From an uncultured Butyricimonas sp. (GTDB taxonomy: Bacteria; Bacteroidota; Bacteroidia; Bacteroidales; Marinifilaceae), in the NCBI GenBank assembly GCA_944321845.1, contig CALUMT010000008.1, positions 23,274 through 87,273 on the forward strand: 64,000 bases of DNA. The letters run 5' to 3'. The notes under the pieces are model-generated. The model was not told the origin of the DNA, made no database searches, and saw only the letters and a program-made list of their open reading frames with translations. Within the stretch, counting starts at the first letter, position 1, and each line of letters opens with the position of its first letter. The translations under genes and the position numbers were made by a program. This document shows, piece after piece, positions 46,136 to 55,401 of the stretch.

Positions 46136-47634
46136 TCAATGTAGCCCGGCTGAGAACGCCGCAGGCGTTTCAGTTTGTATGTACGGTAATTGTACAGGGC
46201 GATCAAAAGAATAATGACTATAGGCAAGAAGAAATTCAAGTATTTGAGAAATGTTCTAGTAGTATCGTCAATCGGTTTTAGGACCTGATTGGCGATAAAT
46301 TTATTGCGTAGTTTGATCAACCCGGAATCGTCCGTGAGCCATTCAATAGAATTCACTGCAAAGTTTATGTTGTCATGGTGTAGCAGATCATAAGAACTAT
46401 TTACCATGAAATCAGCATCGGTGATAACGACAATGGCGCTATTGTCATCCTCGCTGGTCAATAAGGCAGCCACGGGATTATTGGGATGATTGAAATCGTG
46501 TTTGGTGGTCCAGGTTTTCATAAGATTGAAGAATACAGGCACTTCCTGAGTCCCCGAGATATTGGATGTCTTGGCAAGTGGGGTAAACTGGTATGAGGTG
46601 CTGCTGGGTACATTTTCAATGCTGCTGGCGAATTGTAACGATAATGCGTTCAGTCCTTTCGTGATGAGGTGTGAACTGAAATTCTGAATGATGGGGAAAT
46701 AGGGGAAATCTATCCTGGTCTCGAAAGGAATGAATCCTAATTCTTGTTGAATAAGAATACTACCGCATCGTCGGTCTACGACGAAATCGTACTTGATTTT
46801 TAAACCGAATTCCTCCAGCATGTCCTCAACTCCGACTCGGTTGATGAATCCGTTGCTTTGGTTATGCCCGATTTTCCCCACGGCGTGATTCAGGGCGATG
46901 AACAGTCGTCCTCCTTGTCGCAGGTATTCTTTTAATTTGTTGATATCTTGGGGGGAGTACGTGTTCTGTGGGCCTACAATGCAGAGTACCTTGTTGCGGT
47001 TCAAGGCAGTATCTGTCGCAATGTTCGTGGTGTTGACGATGGCGATGGAATACAGTTCGTGCATCACCTGTGAAAGTAGGGACGGGGCTATTTCTTGGTG
47101 TCCTTGGACAAATGCGATTTTGGGTTTCACCGTGTCGCAGGCGTCTTTCAATATGCGAGTGACCTCATATTCCAGGGGTGTATGTTGTGATATGTAAGGG
47201 ATTACGGCTTTTTTATCTCCGATTTGGATGGTGGCCCCGAAATAAACGCGTTGAATTTTTACCATATCCCTTTCCGTTATTTCTTGCGAGAAAGGCTTGA
47301 TGCGGGCTTGTATTGCCTGCATTTCTTTTTCCGGGTTGTCCGGAATGATTGTCTTGATATTGAACGGTTTGTTGCTTAAGGCTTTGTATTCCTTTAGCAG
47401 ATTCTTGAATTCTTTACTTAATTTGATTTTGTCCGGGGATAAATCTTGGGAAAGGTATAGGTTTACGTGAATTTCCTCGTTGATTTTCGCCAGGATATTC
47501 TTGCTCACGGGACTTAGCGAGTATTTCTTGGTTTTGGTCAGGTCTATTCGGAAAAATAGAATACAAGAGATGATATTTATCGCCACGAGCGATAGAATCA
47601 AGTAGATCGGGTTGTATAGAAGCTTGGTTTTCAT
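46132..47634 (-). CDS. gldG: GldG-like ABC transporter-associated substrate-binding protein
   Basis: 500 residues: N-terminal membrane segment (about 11-29), a large periplasmic domain and a C-terminal membrane segment (about 460-480). Motifs 'RIDLTKTKKYSLSPVSKNILAKI' in parts, 'PYISQHTPLEYEVTRILKDA' and 'KPKIAFVQGHQEIAP' match GldG of the gliding-motility ABC transporter. It follows GldF and GldA in transcription order. In gut Bacteroidales the trio occurs without gliding; what it transports here is unknown. Its stop codon overlaps that of dapA. Confidence 0.9.
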   Translation of the reverse strand: MKTKLLYNPIYLILSLVAINIISCILFFRIDLTKTKKYSLSPVSKNILAKINEEIHVNLYLSQDLSPDKIKLSKEFKNLLKEYKALSNKPFNIKTIIPDNPEKEMQAIQARIKPFSQEITERDMVKIQRVYFGATIQIGDKKAVIPYISQHTPLEYEVTRILKDACDTVKPKIAFVQGHQEIAPSLLSQVMHELYSIAIVNTTNIATDTALNRNKVLCIVGPQNTYSPQDINKLKEYLRQGGRLFIALNHAVGKIGHNQSNGFINRVGVEDMLEEFGLKIKYDFVVDRRCGSILIQQELGFIPFETRIDFPYFPIIQNFSSHLITKGLNALSLQFASSIENVPSSTSYQFTPLAKTSNISGTQEVPVFFNLMKTWTTKHDFNHPNNPVAALLTSEDDNSAIVVITDADFMVNSSYDLLHHDNINFAVNSIEWLTDDSGLIKLRNKFIANQVLKPIDDTTRTFLKYLNFFLPIVIILLIALYNYRTYKLKRLRRSQPGYID

Positions 47635-47645
47635 CTCATGGATAT

Positions 47646-48368
47646 TTAAATTCTACTTTTACAAATGACATATCTCGCCAGTGCCAGAAAAAGGCTGATG
47701 ATGGATATGAAATAAACAATATCTTTCGAATCGATAATCCCTCTGGATATTGTGTCAAAGTGATCATTGACGGACAGGTACATGAAGACACTGGCGATAA
47801 AGGTGTTCCCCAGCCATGAACTCAGCATCTCGAACAGGAACTGAAACCAAATGGTGATGGCAAACGTGGAAAAGAAAGCTATGAGCGGATTACTGGTCAG
47901 CGAGGAAACGAATATCCCGATACTGATATAGCACCCCGTCGTGAATATCAGCCCAAGGTATCCGCAGAATCCCACGGCATGGTCCACGTGTCCCAGGCAG
48001 GCTATCGTGATATAGTAGGGGAGGGTTAGGGCTAGGCAGAGCAATACCTGAATCAATATGGCAAAAAACTTTCCCGCGAGCAGTTGCCATGTCTTGATTG
48101 GTTTTGAGAACAGCAGTTGGAATGTCCCGTCCCGTTTTTCCGTGGAAATGCTTTTCATCGTCAAGGCGGGAATGAGGAAAAAAAGTACCCCGTTGAAAAC
48201 GGTGAATAGGTATCCCAATGAGGCCTGTCCCGTGTAGAATATATTCCCCTGTGACAGCCAGTATATAAAGCCCGTGGTGCAAAAGAAAACCGTGAAGGCG
48301 ATATAGAATAGCAGTGAGTTAAAGATCACTTTCAATTCCTTGTTGATGATGACTTTTACTGGATTCAT
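47646..48368 (-). CDS. gldF: GldF-like ABC transporter permease
   Basis: 240 residues with six predicted membrane segments, the ABC-2 permease layout. It opens KVIINKELKVIFNSLLFYIAFTVFF and has 'ALTMKSISTEKRDGTFQLLFSKPIKTWQLLAGKFFAIL' (in parts, about 62-100), the coupling region typical of ABC-2 proteins of the GldF type. It lies two bases after gldA and 11 before gldG. Function as in the GldA/F/G complex. Confidence 0.9.
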   Translation of the reverse strand: MNPVKVIINKELKVIFNSLLFYIAFTVFFCTTGFIYWLSQGNIFYTGQASLGYLFTVFNGVLFFLIPALTMKSISTEKRDGTFQLLFSKPIKTWQLLAGKFFAILIQVLLCLALTLPYYITIACLGHVDHAVGFCGYLGLIFTTGCYISIGIFVSSLTSNPLIAFFSTFAITIWFQFLFEMLSSWLGNTFIASVFMYLSVNDHFDTISRGIIDSKDIVYFISIISLFLALARYVICKSRI

Positions 48369-48370
48369 AT

Positions 48371-49297
48371 CTACTGTTTTTGGGTCACTTTTCGGAAAAT
48401 GTCTTCCAATCTCATCTGTACCGGTGTCATCTCCGTGATGTACCAGTCATTGTCTTTGCATAGTTCGAAGATGGCCCTTTCAATCTCTTGTCCGGGAGTG
48501 CAATGTACCTCGAATTCCTGCTTGTGTTGGAGCTGCAGGCTCTTTATCTGGGGCAGTTGGTTTAATGCTTCCTGGATGGCAGGGATCTCTCCTCCTTTGA
48601 TGACAATCTTTAGGCTGAAATCCGAATTCGGGGCCTGTCTCAGTTCTGCAGTTGTGCCTTGGGCCATAATTTGTCCCTTGCTCATGATCATGACCTGATC
48701 GCAGGTATTCTCGATTTCCGAGAGTATATGCGACCCCAGTATAACCGTCTTCTCCTGTCCCAGGGTCTTGATGATTTCCCGGATGCCGAAAGTCTGGTTC
48801 GGGTCCAGTCCCGTGGTCGGTTCGTCCAGTAGCACCACTTCGGGGTCATGGATCAAAGCCTGGGCAATCCCCAAACGTTGGCGGTATCCTTTGGAAAGCT
48901 CCTTGATCAACTTGTGTTTCTCGTTTTCCAAGCCGCATAGGCTGATCATGTCCAGAACCCGGGAAGTTACCTTGTAACGGGGAATATCGTACAGTTTGGC
49001 CATGTAGAACAAAAAATCAGTGACGCTGATAGCGTCGTACAACGGATTTTTCTCGGGGAGATACCCTATCAGCTTCTTGATTTTGCTCTCGTTTTTCTCG
49101 TACGTGTAATTGTCAAAGTGAATGGAACCTTGGTTCGGGCGGAGCAACCCCGCGAGCATTTTCAGCGTAGTGGATTTCCCCGCCCCGTAAGGTCCCAGCA
49201 AACCGAGGATCTCTCCTTTCTTGGCTTCGAACGAGAGCGAATCCACGGCCTTTTGGTAGTCGAATATTTTTGTCAGGTCTTTAACAATTACATTCAT
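48371..49297 (-). CDS. gldA: GldA-like ABC transporter ATP-binding protein
   Basis: 308 residues. ATPase with Walker A LLGPYGAGKSTTLK (residues 34-46; the usual GPNGAGKS has Y in place of N), signature ELSKGYRQRLGIAQAL, Walker B VVLLDEPTTGLD and 'LGSHILSEIE' H-loop. The C-terminal about 80 residues (LKIVIKGGEIPAIQEAL) form the extension found in GldA. It leads the three-gene operon. TATTTTTG on the minus strand at 49324-49331 is a possible -7 box. Confidence 0.93.
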   Translation of the reverse strand: MNVIVKDLTKIFDYQKAVDSLSFEAKKGEILGLLGPYGAGKSTTLKMLAGLLRPNQGSIHFDNYTYEKNESKIKKLIGYLPEKNPLYDAISVTDFLFYMAKLYDIPRYKVTSRVLDMISLCGLENEKHKLIKELSKGYRQRLGIAQALIHDPEVVLLDEPTTGLDPNQTFGIREIIKTLGQEKTVILGSHILSEIENTCDQVMIMSKGQIMAQGTTAELRQAPNSDFSLKIVIKGGEIPAIQEALNQLPQIKSLQLQHKQEFEVHCTPGQEIERAIFELCKDNDWYITEMTPVQMRLEDIFRKVTQKQ

Positions 49298-49379
49298 TGC
49301 GCTGTCGTCGTTTTTGTTCTTTACAAAAATAAGAATGGAAACGAACCTTGATGCTGCTTTAACAATCTTTAAGCGCTAA

Positions 49380-50414
49380 TTAAATCTCCAGACCTTTCCT
49401 GTTTGACGAATCTCTTACCACGAGTTCACAGCTGACTACCTCTGTTTTCACTCGGGCGTATTTGCTGTTGACAATCTGCTCGAAAAGCATATCCGCTGCA
49501 GCCTTTCCGATTTTCTCCGGGAACTGGTTTATGGAGCTCAGGGTCGGGCTGATATAACGGGAACGCTTGGTGTTCGAGAATCCGACTAGAGCCACATCTT
49601 CCGGGATCGACAACCCTTTTTCCTTAACGGCATCCATGGCTCCGATAACCAGGTCATCCGAGATTCCGAAGAAGGCGTCCGGTGGCTCCGGCAGGCTCAA
49701 CAGCTCCGTTGCGGCTTGCTTCCCGGCATCCGTGCTGAAGTCCGTGCAGTGGTATATGTATTCCGGTTTCACGGTCATTCCGTTTGTCTCGAGGGCCTTG
49801 ATATATCCCCGCATCCGGTTTCCCCCGGTATTGATATGCTCGGGTCCCATGAGCAGGGCTATTCTCTTGCACCCTTCGAAAATGAGGTGTTGCACTGCCT
49901 GGAATCCTCCGGCCACGCTGTCCGTCACCACTTTCGAGGCCTCCAGTTCATTGGTTGTTCGGTCGAACAGCACGAGGGGAATCCCCAGGTTCTGTATCAT
50001 TTTCACGTGGTCGTAATTATCGGTCTCGTGGGCGAACGAAAGAATAATGCCGTCTGCCCGGTTAGCCAGCAGGACATCCACGTTTTTCTTCTCCTTGGTC
50101 ATGCTCTCGTTCGAGGACATGACAAGCACGTTGTACCCGTGGCTGTCGGCGACTTCCTCGATTTGTCGTACGACTGTCGCGAAGAACGTGCTCACGATCT
50201 GGGGAACGACCACGCCGATCGTGTAGCTTTTATGTGTTTTCAGGGCAACAGCGATAGGATTGGGTTTATATCCCAGTTCCTTGGCCAGGTCTTGTACGGC
50301 CTTGCGGGTCTGTGCGCTGATTTCATGATTGTCTTTCAACGCTCGGGATACGGTAGACACAGAAATGTTCAGTTTTTCCGCGATGTCTTTGATTGTAATA
50401 GGTCTTTGTGCCAT
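49380..50414 (-). CDS. LacI-family transcriptional regulator
   Basis: 344 residues. The N-terminal helix-turn-helix and hinge (TIKDIAEKLNISVSTVSRALKDN, 'AQTRKAVQDLAKELGYKPN') bind DNA. The sugar-binding-type domain follows (TIGVVVPQIVSTFFATVVRQIEEVA, 'ADGIILSFA', 'PLVLFDRTTNE', 'PPDAFFGISDDLVIGAMDAV', 'VGFSNTKRSRYISPTLSSINQFP'). It is a close match to CcpA/PurR-type regulators. It starts 14 bases after the PgpH-like gene, so it is likely co-transcribed. No sugar catabolic genes adjoin it, so the target is unclear. Confidence 0.93.
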   Translation of the reverse strand: MAQRPITIKDIAEKLNISVSTVSRALKDNHEISAQTRKAVQDLAKELGYKPNPIAVALKTHKSYTIGVVVPQIVSTFFATVVRQIEEVADSHGYNVLVMSSNESMTKEKKNVDVLLANRADGIILSFAHETDNYDHVKMIQNLGIPLVLFDRTTNELEASKVVTDSVAGGFQAVQHLIFEGCKRIALLMGPEHINTGGNRMRGYIKALETNGMTVKPEYIYHCTDFSTDAGKQAATELLSLPEPPDAFFGISDDLVIGAMDAVKEKGLSIPEDVALVGFSNTKRSRYISPTLSSINQFPEKIGKAAADMLFEQIVNSKYARVKTEVVSCELVVRDSSNRKGLEI

Positions 50415-50428
50415 ATGTCTGGTGTTAG

Positions 50429-52489
50429 TTATGATTTTTTTTGCAATTTAGGGTACACGATGCGGGCATGGTAGACATTTACCAGCATTTCCGTGAAGAC
50501 CAGCTTCACGTGTTCAACATCCTGGAAAGTGATATTGGCGTTTGCGAAACGTCCGTCCTGCAACTGGCTGTTGATGATGTCATTCACCAGTTTCGAGATG
50601 TTCTCCTCGTTTTTGACGGCCAAGGTACGGGAAGCCGCCTCCACGGCATCGGCCATCATGACCACGGCGCATTCCTTGCTGGTGGGGTCTGGTCCGGGGT
50701 ACGTAAAAATCGCTTCGTCCACCTCCTTGTCCGGGTATTTGTTCTTGTAGGAATAATAGAAATACTTCACTTTACTCCTCCCGTGATGCGTGCGGATAAA
50801 ATCGATAATCGACGTCGGCAACTTGTATTTGTTGGCGAGTTCCACGCCCTTCGTCACGTGTTCGATAATCAATTGTGCGCTCTCGTCGAAATCAAGATTC
50901 CCGTGCGGATTAATGCCTCCTGTTTGGTTCTCGATGAACATAAGCGGGTTGTAAAGTTTTCCGATATCATGGTACAAGGCTCCCGTGCGGGCGAGTAGGG
51001 GACTGCCGCCAATATGATAGATGGCCTCTTCCGCGAGATTGGCCACCATCAATGCATGCTGGAATGTCCCCGGGGCCTTCTTGGTCAGGTTACGCAGTAC
51101 CGGGTGATTCGGGTTCGAGAACTCTAATAGGCTGATCTCGGACGTGTACCCGAAAATCCGTTCCACGATATACAGAACAGGGTACACCAGGCTGAGTAAT
51201 AACGAATTGATACCAAGGAACATGATTGGTACCAGGTGAATAGAGGACAGACTCCCTTCTTGGATTAGCGTGAATGCCCCGTAGACCAGTGTGTAAGTCA
51301 GGAATATCAGCAGAATGGCGATAAACAACTGCGAGCGTCGTTGCAGGTGTCGCAGGCTGAAAATGGCGATGATACCCGCCGATATCTGCATGAACACGTA
51401 CATGTAATTATTCAGCGCATAATATGAGCACAGCAGGCTCGTCCCAAGTAATAGGTATAAAGCTGGACGTACCCCGAACAATATATTCACGATAATGGGG
51501 AAGAATAGCATCGGCACCAGTAGAATGTTCACCTGTTGGTAATAGCTGATGCTGGTGAGGGCTATCGTCAGCAGGAACATGCTATGCAGGAAGAAAAAAT
51601 CCTTGTTATTGTAGAACAAACGTTTCCTTGTGTAATAGAGGAACATCGAGAAACTGACAATGGCGATAAACGTCAGCACCGTCTGTGCCACGCTGATCTT
51701 GGCCTTATCTTCCGTGGAGCCTAAGTTCTGCTCGTGCTCGATGCGAAACGAGTCCAGTATCTTGTATTTTTCCGGGGTCACCAGCTCACCTTTTGTGATG
51801 ATGCACTCTCCCTGACGTACCATCCCTTGCGTGGGACTGATTTTCTTTATGCTGTTCTCGACGGCTGCCTTTGTTCGATTGGCGTCATACTCCAGGTTCT
51901 GCTTGAGTATATCGTTCAAGTTCATTCCCGCGATGTTCTCCTTCACGTTCTGGGGTAACTTCAGACTATTGGCGAAAGCCGTCAGCTCGGAATAGGCTTT
52001 CTTCAACGTGTACACCTCTTCCACCTTCTCTTCTTGGGCGATATTGTTTCTTACCACGAGAATCGACTTGACCTTGCTTGCCGGTAGCTTTGCCGGCATG
52101 AGGATAATCCCTTTCTCGTAAATGGCCTTGAATTTATCGAGGAAAGCGTTGAACTCTTTCTCGTGTGTTCCCGACTTAAAACGATTGATTCGCTCGTTGA
52201 ACAGCTTGATCTGGCTCTCCGCGGTATTTTCGTTGAACACGAAAATGGGCGGATGCTCGGCGCCCACGCGCTCGATCTCGGCCTGCAATTCTTCCGTGCT
52301 CTTGTGTATCGGGAAATCGAACGGAGCGTTCAGCGTCTCGTATTTCCACAGCATTCCCTTCTGGTACGAGTATTTAAACCCCTCTATTTTAGGCAGCAAC
52401 AGCACGATGATTCCCCCGATGGCGATCAGCGTGCATATTCTGAACAGGTATTGTAAGCGTCTATGTCTGTTTTTCCTCGTTATCAGCAT
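50429..52489 (-). CDS. 7TM-HD domain phosphohydrolase (PgpH/YqfF-like c-di-AMP phosphodiesterase candidate)
   Basis: 686 residues. N-terminal membrane segment (about 15-35), extracytoplasmic region to about 265, then seven membrane helices (about 268-455) and a cytoplasmic HD domain. Metal site: 'GTFQHALMVANLAEEA', LYHDIGKLYNP with H507/D508, and 'DFIRTHHGRSKVKYFYY'. This is the layout of PgpH, which hydrolyses cyclic di-AMP in Listeria and Bacillus. The substrate here is inferred from the family. A LacI-type regulator follows directly. Confidence 0.93.
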   Translation of the reverse strand: MLITRKNRHRRLQYLFRICTLIAIGGIIVLLLPKIEGFKYSYQKGMLWKYETLNAPFDFPIHKSTEELQAEIERVGAEHPPIFVFNENTAESQIKLFNERINRFKSGTHEKEFNAFLDKFKAIYEKGIILMPAKLPASKVKSILVVRNNIAQEEKVEEVYTLKKAYSELTAFANSLKLPQNVKENIAGMNLNDILKQNLEYDANRTKAAVENSIKKISPTQGMVRQGECIITKGELVTPEKYKILDSFRIEHEQNLGSTEDKAKISVAQTVLTFIAIVSFSMFLYYTRKRLFYNNKDFFFLHSMFLLTIALTSISYYQQVNILLVPMLFFPIIVNILFGVRPALYLLLGTSLLCSYYALNNYMYVFMQISAGIIAIFSLRHLQRRSQLFIAILLIFLTYTLVYGAFTLIQEGSLSSIHLVPIMFLGINSLLLSLVYPVLYIVERIFGYTSEISLLEFSNPNHPVLRNLTKKAPGTFQHALMVANLAEEAIYHIGGSPLLARTGALYHDIGKLYNPLMFIENQTGGINPHGNLDFDESAQLIIEHVTKGVELANKYKLPTSIIDFIRTHHGRSKVKYFYYSYKNKYPDKEVDEAIFTYPGPDPTSKECAVVMMADAVEAASRTLAVKNEENISKLVNDIINSQLQDGRFANANITFQDVEHVKLVFTEMLVNVYHARIVYPKLQKKS

Positions 52490-52544
52490 ACCCGGTTTTT
52501 ATGGTTCAAAATGGTTCATGATAATTCAGCCTCTAAAGATAGGA

Positions 52545-52583
52545 ATAAAAATAAAGCCCTCGAATGTTCGGGGGCTTTATTTT
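52545..52583 (-). terminator. Terminator after fabD
   Basis: ATAAAAATAAAGCCCTCGAA and TTCGGGGGCTTTATTTTTAT form a nearly perfect stem with one G-U pair, next to the fabD stop (52591). A/T arms on both sides make it effective for the fabD transcript on the minus strand. Confidence 0.87.
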
Positions 52584-52590
52584 TATCATT

Positions 52591-53466
52591 TTATTGGATT
52601 CCTTCCGCTTCCGCGTTCGGGTCCACCTTCTTGATTAGGCCTTGCAGCACTTTCCCCGGACCGATTTCCAGGAACGAGGTTGCCCCGTCCGCCAGCATGT
52701 TTTGCACCGTCTGTGTCCAACGCACGGAAGCGGTCAACTGGGCGATCAGGTTTTCCTTGATGGCTTCCGGATCGGTGAACGGTTGCGCGTTCACGTTCTG
52801 GTAAACCGGGCATATCGGCGTGGAGAACTTCGTCTCCCGGATGGCCTTGGCCAGTTCCTCGCGGGCTGGTTCCATCAGTGGGGAGTGGAATGCTCCACCC
52901 ACCTTCAGCGGCAGGGCGCGTTTTGCCCCGGCAGCCTTCAGCTTCTCGCAGGCGATTTCGATGCCCTTGTTTGAGCCGGAAATCACGATTTGTCCCGGGC
53001 AGTTGTAGTTGGCGGGTACCACTACCTCGTCAATCTCCTTCAGGATATTTTCCACCGTCTCGTCCGACAGGCCTAAAATAGCGGCCATAGTTGATGGGTT
53101 AGCCTCGCAGGCCTTCTGCATGGCCAACGCGCGGGCGTGTACCAACCGCAGACCGTCCTCGAAGGAAAGGGCTCCGTTCGCTACCAGAGCGGAGAACTCA
53201 CCCAGCGAGTGTCCGGCCACCATGTCCGGTTTCTCCGTCAGCGACTTGGCCAGGATAACCGAATGCAGGAAAATGGCGGGTTGTGTCACCTTCGTCTGCT
53301 TCAGGTCCTCGTCCGTACCGTTGAACATCAGGTCCGTGATGCGGAACCCGAGAATCTCGTTTGCCTTTTCAAACAACGCCTTGGCCTCGGCCGACGTCTC
53401 GTACAGGTCCTTGCCCATTCCCACGAATTGGGCTCCCTGACCCGGGAAAACAAATGCTTTCTTCAT
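52591..53466 (-). CDS. fabD: Malonyl-CoA:ACP transacylase
   Basis: Loads malonate onto acyl carrier protein for fatty-acid synthesis. 291 residues. Motifs: N-terminal 'FVFPGQGAQFVGMGKDLYE', catalytic GHSLGEFSAL with S87, 'RLVHARALAMQKACE' and 'ALPLKVGGAFHSPLM' with the conserved histidine, then 'FLEIGPGKVLQGL'. No unusual features. It follows folE by 14 bases and ends at a terminator. Confidence 0.96.
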   Translation of the reverse strand: MKKAFVFPGQGAQFVGMGKDLYETSAEAKALFEKANEILGFRITDLMFNGTDEDLKQTKVTQPAIFLHSVILAKSLTEKPDMVAGHSLGEFSALVANGALSFEDGLRLVHARALAMQKACEANPSTMAAILGLSDETVENILKEIDEVVVPANYNCPGQIVISGSNKGIEIACEKLKAAGAKRALPLKVGGAFHSPLMEPAREELAKAIRETKFSTPICPVYQNVNAQPFTDPEAIKENLIAQLTASVRWTQTVQNMLADGATSFLEIGPGKVLQGLIKKVDPNAEAEGIQ

Positions 53467-53480
53467 ACTTGCTTATTTAC

Positions 53481-54101
53481 TTAATGAAATTGATTACTGA
53501 TTAACCGGATAAACTCCTCCCGTGTGGCCAGCCGCTCGAACGCGCCGCTGAAACTGGAGGTCGTTGTCACCGAATTCTGTTTCTGCACCCCGCGGAGAAT
53601 CATGCACATGTGCTGCGCCTCGATTACCACGGCCACTCCCAGCGGGTTCAGCGTCTGCTGGATGCACGTCATAATATCGTTCGTCAGTCGTTCCTGCACC
53701 TGCAGCCGCCGGGCGAATGCCTCCACCACCCGCGCAATCTTGCTAAGTCCCGTGATATACCCGTTCGGGATATAGGCCACGTGTGCCTTTCCGATAAAGG
53801 GCAACATGTGATGTTCACACATTGAGTACACCTCGATATCCTTCACGATAACCATCTGCCGGTAGTTCTCCTTGAACAGGGCCGAGCGCAGGATGGCCTC
53901 CGGGTCCTCGTGATACCCCCGCGTGATGAACAGCATGGCTTTCGCCACGCGCTGCGGTGTCTTCACCAGACCCTCGCGGTCGGGATCCTCCCCGAGCAGT
54001 TTCAGGATTTCCCGGTAATGATAACTCAACTTGTCAATTCTTTCCTTGTTGAAATACTCCACCTTGCGGTAGAATTCTTCGCTGTCGTCTAAAATATCCA
54101 T
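53481..54101 (-). CDS. folE: GTP cyclohydrolase I
   Basis: Converts GTP to 7,8-dihydroneopterin triphosphate, the first step to folate and related pterins. 206 residues with the family's '[22 protein letters not shown]', zinc-binding '[22 protein letters not shown]' (in parts) including C and HH, '[23 protein letters not shown]' and '[20 protein letters not shown]'. CAAAATTA on the plus strand (54115-54122) is a possible -7 box with a -33 TTTG at 54138-54141, but the spacing is only 15 bases. Confidence 0.96.
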   Translation of the reverse strand: MDILDDSEEFYRKVEYFNKERIDKLSYHYREILKLLGEDPDREGLVKTPQRVAKAMLFITRGYHEDPEAILRSALFKENYRQMVIVKDIEVYSMCEHHMLPFIGKAHVAYIPNGYITGLSKIARVVEAFARRLQVQERLTNDIMTCIQQTLNPLGVAVVIEAQHMCMILRGVQKQNSVTTTSSFSGAFERLATREEFIRLISNQFH

Positions 54102-54179
54102 CGTGCTCCATTTCCAAAATTACCCGCGAAATTAAATCAAAAACCCGGATAAACGAATCATCTCCCCAAAAATTTGCAT

Positions 54180-54704
54180 TTACAGGTATACGCTACACGC
54201 GTATCGGGTGATGTCCGTCCTGGGAAGTTTGCTTCCCGCGTCGATGACGGCTTGTATGAATTCCGAGCATTCCTGTGCCGTCATTTTCTTCCTGCAATAA
54301 GCGTAATACAGGAAATCAAGAGTGGTTAAATAAATAATATTGTTCCTTGAGCAATAGTCTTTTATGTCTCTTAAATTGCTGCTTCCTAAAACGTCTCGAT
54401 TATCTCTGCAATACACCATGCAAGCACTCTCACCTCTCCCTAGTGTGCGTTGTAGCAGAAAGTATTCTTTCAGCGATTCACCCTTCGGGTCAAACTTCTC
54501 TTGTTTCAATTTCGGGAAGTGGTGAAGAAAATTATCAAGAAATGTTCGTGTTTTGGGATTCTTGGAAACTTCATTATAGACGACATCCAGAATCACGTAT
54601 TCGTATTCAGGAAATATGTCTGGAAGCAATGAAAAACGATTCGCTTCTATAAAGTGGATGATCACGTCAGCATCCAGTACAATTTTCGTCTTCTGGAGTT
54701 CCAT
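54180..54704 (-). CDS. PIN-domain protein of an XRE-ImmA-PIN module
   Basis: 174 residues. N-terminal 'KIVLDADVIIHFIEANRFSLLPDIFPEY' (in parts) has the first PIN acidic residue near D11/D13, 'VVYNEVSKNPKTRTF' the second (E43), and the C-terminal 'GRGESACMVYCRDN' (acidic plus conserved small residues) and 'LTTLDFLYYAYC' the rest of the four-acid site. PIN domains are ribonucleases, often toxins. The gene overlaps the ImmA-like gene by 38 bases, so it is translationally coupled to it. Catalytic activity is inferred from motifs only. Confidence 0.85.
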   Translation of the reverse strand: MELQKTKIVLDADVIIHFIEANRFSLLPDIFPEYEYVILDVVYNEVSKNPKTRTFLDNFLHHFPKLKQEKFDPKGESLKEYFLLQRTLGRGESACMVYCRDNRDVLGSSNLRDIKDYCSRNNIIYLTTLDFLYYAYCRKKMTAQECSEFIQAVIDAGSKLPRTDITRYACSVYL

Positions 54705-55401
54705 CGATATTTATTTTATGAAGTAATTCCATGTAATGGCTTTCCGATATTTTCCCCTGGTCGAACAGGTTGCGGGCTTTCTCCCCGAAATCGCCTATCA
54801 CCAGTCCTTCATTCGCGGCTTCATATAAGGCGGTGTCATATCCGAAACATCTGGCGGAATATTTTACTTTAATCTCGGCCAACTCTTCCCGTTTTTTTTC
54901 TGTTATGATACCGATATTCAATAATCGGTACAATAAGGCGGAACGGGAAACGGAGAAATAGTGTTCAAGTTTCAATATTGTGGGTAACGAGACTTCTTTG
55001 TTTTTTAATTCCTTTTCCGGAATTAACTGGCAAATACCCGCTTCTGGCATCAATAATGAGGATGCGAACATATCGGCGCATTGTTCCACGCTGTTTTTGC
55101 TAAAACCCGGGTTGCATTTATGGGGCGTTGGTTTCTCTTCGATAAACAGGTGGTATAATTCATGCGCGATGGTAAAATGCTGTCTTCCTCGCGGCTGATT
55201 GGAATTGATAAGCATGAAACGATGTCCCGCCCCATCCTTTAAGCACATCCCGGAAAAGTTGTCGGAAAGCGGCCTGAACACGGTAAGTACATTCAATTTC
55301 AGGAGCAGGCTTTTCAATGTAATCGGTTCGGATGAACTTAACCCGTTATCCGCGCGGAAGTCTGCCACTTGTCTTTCTATGATAAATTTATTCGGTTTCA
55401 T
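54667..55401 (-). CDS. ImmA/IrrE-family metallo-endopeptidase
   Basis: 244 residues. Zinc protease motif AHELYH (H80, E81, H84) with downstream 'VEQCADMFASSLLMP' carrying the third ligand region. ImmA/IrrE proteins cleave repressors of the XRE type, releasing genes they silence (as in ICEBs1 and Deinococcus DdrO). Its N-terminus overlaps the XRE gene by 14 bases and its C-terminus overlaps the PIN gene by 38, so all three are one operon. A short acidic tail ends 'DENCTGC'. Confidence 0.93.
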   Translation of the reverse strand: MKPNKFIIERQVADFRADNGLSSSEPITLKSLLLKLNVLTVFRPLSDNFSGMCLKDGAGHRFMLINSNQPRGRQHFTIAHELYHLFIEEKPTPHKCNPGFSKNSVEQCADMFASSLLMPEAGICQLIPEKELKNKEVSLPTILKLEHYFSVSRSALLYRLLNIGIITEKKREELAEIKVKYSARCFGYDTALYEAANEGLVIGDFGEKARNLFDQGKISESHYMELLHKINIDGTPEDENCTGC

